Below, one piece after another: positions 22,876 through 26,123 of a stretch of DNA of 26,123 nt (positions are counted from its first letter, which is position 1; the number at the start of each line of letters is the position of its first letter). Below the pieces are notes generated by a model. The model searched no databases. It saw only the letters and a list, made by a program, of their open reading frames with translations, and was not told the DNA's origin. This stretch comes from an uncultured Anaerobutyricum sp. (GTDB taxonomy: Bacteria; Bacillota; Clostridia; Lachnospirales; Lachnospiraceae), in assembly GCA_934317185.1 (NCBI GenBank), contig CAKREJ010000015.1, forward strand, positions 1 through 26,123. Reading direction: 5' to 3'. The translations under genes were made by a program, and so were the position numbers.

Positions 22876-23472
22876 ATGAAGAAAGTTATAACAATCAGCA
22901 GAGAGTTTGGAAGTGGCGGTCATGATATTGGAATGGAAGTAGCGAAGCGTCTGAATATTCCTTTTTATGATCAGGAGATTGTAGATAAGGCTGTTGCAGA
23001 AAGTGGATTTACAAAGGAATTTGTGGAAGAACACGGAGAGTATAGTTCTATTTCTTCTGTATTGCTTGGAACTTCCGCACCATTTGACAGCTATTATTAT
23101 GCAGAAGATCCCCAGGATAAGATTTTTAAGATTCAGCGTAGGATTATTACGAAGTTCGCACAGGAAGGTCCGTGCGTTATTGTCGGAAGATGTTCAAACT
23201 ATATTTTAGAGCAGGCAGATATAGATAGTTTTGATGTATTTATCAAGGCAGATATTGAAAAGAGAGCTGAGAATGTAGCTGACAGAGTTGAACTTAAGGG
23301 AGAGGAATTGATTAAGTTCCTTCAGAGAAGAGACCATAAGAGAAGAGTATATTATCGTTTCTATACGAAGAGAAAATGGGGCGAGTACCACGATTATAAT
23401 ATGATGTTAGATAGTGGAGTAATCGGCAGGGATAAATGTGTAGATATGATTCTTAATGCAGTTGGTGAATGA
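22876..23472 (+). CDS. Cytidylate kinase-like family protein
   Basis: This 198-residue P-loop protein belongs to the cytidylate-kinase-like family, which is separate from canonical Cmk. The phosphate-binding loop is ISREFGSGGHDIG (about 6-18), with conserved YDQEIVDKA and CVIVGRCSNYIL, and an Arg-rich lid (FLQRRDHKRRVYYRFYTKRKW). Members are thought to be nucleoside monophosphate kinases, but their substrates are poorly known. I start at the ATG at 22876, placed 5-7 bases after AAGGGGTGA; a GTG at 22867 lies inside that site. It is monocistronic, with its own promoter and terminator. Confidence 0.88.
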   Translation: MKKVITISREFGSGGHDIGMEVAKRLNIPFYDQEIVDKAVAESGFTKEFVEEHGEYSSISSVLLGTSAPFDSYYYAEDPQDKIFKIQRRIITKFAQEGPCVIVGRCSNYILEQADIDSFDVFIKADIEKRAENVADRVELKGEELIKFLQRRDHKRRVYYRFYTKRKWGEYHDYNMMLDSGVIGRDKCVDMILNAVGE

Positions 23473-23507
23473 TTGGAAAAAGAAACCTGATAATATAAGA
23501 TAAATTT

Positions 23508-23545
23508 AAAAGCAGGACATTTCAGATTGGGATGCCCTGCTTTTT
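23508..23545 (+). terminator. Terminator after the cytidylate-kinase-like gene
   Basis: AAAGCAGG-A-CAT pairs with ATG-C-CCTGCTTT and is followed by TTTTT: a stem of 11 pairs with one internal mismatch. Confidence 0.85.
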
Positions 23546-23574
23546 CAATATGATTATTAATACAGGAGATAAAA

Positions 23575-24285
23575 ATGAAGATTACAAGATGTAAATATGG
23601 GCATTATTATGATAAAGAATATTTTAGAGAATGTCCACATTGTTACCGGGCAAGAGGCGGTCGGGATGAAGATATTATAATAGAAAGAACAGGATTATCT
23701 ACAGATTCGACAACTAAAAACAGTGAAATGGATCAAATAGATAATGGGAGTTTGGGAAAGAGTCAAACGGAGAAAAATCGGGAGAATGTAAAACGCTGGA
23801 TTGGTGAAGCCTGGGATGAACTGGAAGAAATTTTAGATGAAGGGGAAAGTTATTCGAAAAATCAAGATGAAGAAGGATGGGAGGATATACACGAGGAAAA
23901 AGATACCGAAGACTTTATGCTTTTGTCTGCAATGCCACTTAAAGTAATTAAGAATCAGGAGTTTTGTATGGATTTTTGCGTATTCCGGGAAAAGGAATGG
24001 GAGACTGGTGCAAAGATGCTTACATTTAAAAGTCAGGAAAGTATACGGGATTTAAAACCGGTAAGAATGCATTTGCCAGCTAATGCAGTATTGCATATTT
24101 TATATAAAGATGAAGAGATTTTGAGTAAAGAAATAGAGATAGATACGGATAGAAAGAGTATATTTTGTACATTTCCTGTTACAGTTACCGATACGAGAGA
24201 CAGGCGTTTTCATATGATAAAGGTCATTTTTGAAGTAAGTGGACAGGGTGTTGAAGTTCCGTTATATTTGATGCCTAATCCGTAG
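23575..24285 (+). CDS. Zinc-ribbon protein with acidic linker and unknown C-terminal domain
   Basis: I do not recognise a function for this 236-residue protein. The N-terminus (MKITRCKYGHYYDKEY) with Cys6, His10, Cys20 and Cys23 forms a likely zinc finger of CxxxH/CxxC type. Similar N-termini occur, as I recall, on FHA-domain and other signalling proteins of Lachnospiraceae, but no FHA motif follows here. Residues about 35-125 are strongly acidic and polar and look disordered. The C-terminal 110 residues have alternating hydrophobic/charged stretches suggestive of a beta-rich domain (for example FHMIKVIFEVSGQGVEVPLY). It has an ACAGGAG ribosome binding site and its own terminator, so it seems monocistronic. 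No membrane segment is present. Confidence 0.8.
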   Translation: MKITRCKYGHYYDKEYFRECPHCYRARGGRDEDIIIERTGLSTDSTTKNSEMDQIDNGSLGKSQTEKNRENVKRWIGEAWDELEEILDEGESYSKNQDEEGWEDIHEEKDTEDFMLLSAMPLKVIKNQEFCMDFCVFREKEWETGAKMLTFKSQESIRDLKPVRMHLPANAVLHILYKDEEILSKEIEIDTDRKSIFCTFPVTVTDTRDRRFHMIKVIFEVSGQGVEVPLYLMPNP

Positions 24286-24331
24286 AAACAGAAATAGAAT
24301 ATTATTAAAAATATTATTAAAATAAGAAGAA

Positions 24332-24367
24332 TTACCGTTAGCAGATAGCTGGCGGTAAAATTTTTTT
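24332..24367 (+). terminator. Terminator after the zinc-ribbon gene
   Basis: TTACCGTTAGC (24332-24342) pairs with GCTGGCGGTAA (24348-24358), counting two G-U pairs, and is followed by seven T residues at 24361-24367. Confidence 0.88.
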
Positions 24368-24496
24368 GTGCTTTTCCCATATTTCCTATTGAAATAATAT
24401 GAAATATGGTGTAAGATAAAAAAACAAAGCAAATAGTGTAGATTTTTAATATTACTTTAATGCACAGTCATTAATATATGTTTAGTAGAAGGGAGC

Positions 24497-26032
24497 ATGA
24501 TGGATATGGATACAACAACAGTAGCACAAGTACCGGTAAGACAGCACAGACTGGGTGCTACAGTCTGTAAAGAGAATTTAAAATTAAAAAAATTTCTGTC
24601 CATGACTGCGACCATGCTAAAAATCGGTTTTATTGGTTTTGGTGGAGGAAGTGCATTAATTCCGGTAATTGAAGATGAAGTTGTAGAGAAGGATAGGATT
24701 GTATCTGAAGAAGAATTTAATGATGATGTGATGATTGCCAGTATAACACCGGGAGCACTTCCGGTAGAAGTTGCAACTGGAATTGGCAGACAGGCAGCCG
24801 GATTAAAAGGAATGGCAGCCGCAGCGACAGCGATGGCACTTCCGGGAGCTTTACTTACTGTATTGTTGCAGGCAGTGATCTCCAGTGCAGGAAGTACAGT
24901 AAAATCGCAGATTGGTTATTTATCTATTGGAATTTCTTCTTTTATTATTTTAACATTACTGAATTACTCATTAGGAACGCTACATCAGGCAGCTGATAAA
25001 AAGGAAAGTAAGCTCTATACTCTCATTATTCTTGGCGTATTTTTACTTTCCGGTGAAAAAAGTATTTATCAGTTATTTGGACTTGATATAAAACCGATAT
25101 TTGCGTTATCAACGATACAGATACTTGGTGCGGCATTTTTCGTAATTCTTTTTACAAAAGGGTATGTATATTCTTTTAGAAGAATAATTCCGGCAGTCAT
25201 AATTACTATCAGTTATTTCCTTTGTGTAGGAAATGCACATATTATACCGCTTATAGCAAAACCATTTATTTTAACATTAATGACAGTACTTGCCTTACTT
25301 GGATTGGTACAGTCTGTATTAGAAAGTCCACAGAAAAAAGATTTTCCAGTGAAAAGACTGGTAACATCTGTAGGATTCTGGATTATATTTGCAGGTATTC
25401 TTTCTATACCGGCAATGTTCCTCATCTCAAAAGCTTTAAAATTTATCGGAATGGGCTGGCTTTCCTCTGTAATGTCATTTGGAGGAGGAGATGCTTATCT
25501 TTCCGTAGCACAGGGTCTGTTCGTAGAAGGAGGAGTTATCAGTAACACCGATTTCTACGGAAATGTGGTATCTGTAGCAAATGCACTTCCGGGTTCTATT
25601 TTATGTAAAATACTTACCGGAATTGCTTATGACGTAGGATATAACTTAAACGGCTCTATTTTTGAAGGCTTATTAGTAGCACTTTCCGGATTTGCCTGCA
25701 GTGTAGCGGCTTCCGGAGCGATTTTTGAATTAGTATTTTGTGTTTATGAAAAATATGAAAGCCTTCAGATATTTTCAGTAGTTAAACACTTCATCCGTCC
25801 AATTATCTCCGGACTGCTCCTTACGGTAGCAGTATCCCTGTATACATCAGGAATCAGAGGTCAGTTACAGGCAGATGGCGGAAGTGTAATCGCACTTGTA
25901 ATTACGCTTATTGTAATTGCAGTGAATCTGGCTTTAATCTGGATACAGAAAAAAGGGAAAAACATCCATCTGATTTGGAAAATAGTTATCTCAGCAGGGT
26001 TATCTTTTGCTGGATGCAATTTGTTCCTTTAA
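24497..26032 (+). CDS. Chromate transporter family protein (two-domain CHR)
   Basis: This 511-residue membrane protein is a full-length CHR-family transporter with two homologous halves. The first half has KIGFIGFGGGSALIPVIEDE and ASITPGALPVEVATGIG; the second repeats the pattern as FIGMGWLSSVMSFGGGDAYL and VVSVANALPGSILCKILTG. About ten or more hydrophobic helices are visible. Known members export chromate and may carry other oxyanions; in anaerobic gut bacteria chromate is an unlikely natural substrate, so the physiological role is open. Three in-frame ATGs (24497, 24500, 24506) follow AAGGGAG; 24500 or 24506 have better spacing. It stands alone, and palindromic element D begins 21 bases after its stop. 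Confidence 0.9.
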   Translation: MMDMDTTTVAQVPVRQHRLGATVCKENLKLKKFLSMTATMLKIGFIGFGGGSALIPVIEDEVVEKDRIVSEEEFNDDVMIASITPGALPVEVATGIGRQAAGLKGMAAAATAMALPGALLTVLLQAVISSAGSTVKSQIGYLSIGISSFIILTLLNYSLGTLHQAADKKESKLYTLIILGVFLLSGEKSIYQLFGLDIKPIFALSTIQILGAAFFVILFTKGYVYSFRRIIPAVIITISYFLCVGNAHIIPLIAKPFILTLMTVLALLGLVQSVLESPQKKDFPVKRLVTSVGFWIIFAGILSIPAMFLISKALKFIGMGWLSSVMSFGGGDAYLSVAQGLFVEGGVISNTDFYGNVVSVANALPGSILCKILTGIAYDVGYNLNGSIFEGLLVALSGFACSVAASGAIFELVFCVYEKYESLQIFSVVKHFIRPIISGLLLTVAVSLYTSGIRGQLQADGGSVIALVITLIVIAVNLALIWIQKKGKNIHLIWKIVISAGLSFAGCNLFL

Positions 26033-26052
26033 AATTATGGTTTGTCTGGCAG

Positions 26053-26123
26053 GACGGACGAATCCCGAGAATAAAATAAGCTATATTTGTGACTTTAGTC
26101 GCTGTAGGTTGAATGCTCGCTTA
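26053..26123 (+). repeat. Palindromic 3'-end element D (cut by the window end)
   Basis: This copy begins GACGGACGAATC 20 bases after the chromate transporter stop and continues into AGTCGCTG (26097-26104) and GGTTGAATGC (26107-26116), both shared with element A. CTATATTTGTGA just before matches element C. The right half lies outside the window; if the family model holds, it should contain GCATTCAACC and then the reverse complement of about 26059-26092. Confidence 0.75.

Noticed and set aside
1..26123. CRISPR array, prophage or insertion sequence
   Set aside because: No regularly spaced repeats with unique spacers, and no integrase, transposase, capsid or cas genes are seen.

Overview
The window looks like chromosomal DNA from a low-GC, Gram-positive anaerobe of the class Clostridia, most likely family Lachnospiraceae (gut butyrate producer or acetogen relatives). 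This is inferred from the AT-rich codon use, strong AGGAGG-type ribosome binding sites, extended TTGnnn/TATAAT promoters with 17-base spacers, the clostridial formate-tetrahydrofolate ligase and the cobalt ECF transporter. I see no phage, transposase, CRISPR array or plasmid genes. The species cannot be fixed from the sequence alone.

Layout: (1) 1-6.7 kb is housekeeping: the end of fhs, a DacF-type D,D-carboxypeptidase on the minus strand, trmB, two HAD phosphatases and a tRNA-Lys(CTT). (2) 6.7-11.2 kb, minus strand, is a four-gene cassette resembling dltABCD: adenylation enzyme, carrier protein, MBOAT acyltransferase and SGNH-type surface protein. Its adenylation enzyme lacks both residues that DltA uses to hold D-alanine, so it probably loads a different acid onto a surface polymer. 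(3) 12.1-18.4 kb is a SorC-regulated carbohydrate operon: an AraM-type glycerol-1-phosphate dehydrogenase, an AraL/NagD-type phosphatase, two different RpiB/LacAB isomerase paralogues, an FGGY kinase and a cupin. It recalls both the araL-araM pair of Bacillus and the kinase/RpiB/SorC content of erythritol loci; its substrate is unknown and no transporter is present. (4) 18.5-21.7 kb is a cobalt ECF transporter in the unusual order cbiQ-cbiO-cbiM-cbiN. It is preceded by a promoter and a leader of about 345 bases that ends in a perfect 15-bp hairpin next to the first ribosome binding site. (5) 22-26 kb holds a LOG-family phosphoribohydrolase, a cytidylate-kinase-like protein, a zinc-ribbon protein of unknown function and a two-domain chromate transporter.

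The most striking structure not explained by genes is a family of about 131-136 bp palindromic elements placed directly after stop codons: after fhs (1686-1816), dacF (2077-2212, minus), cbiN (21726-21860) and the chromate transporter (26053 to the window end). A head fragment follows the LOG gene and a degenerate candidate lies at about 11.8 kb. Each complete copy has a 25-33 bp outer stem whose sequence can differ completely between copies, around a conserved core that holds a second stem. Both stems show compensatory base changes. Every copy points the same way as the gene it follows and most start with GACGGACGAA. This looks like a structured 3'-end RNA or repeat family, and is my best candidate for something undescribed.
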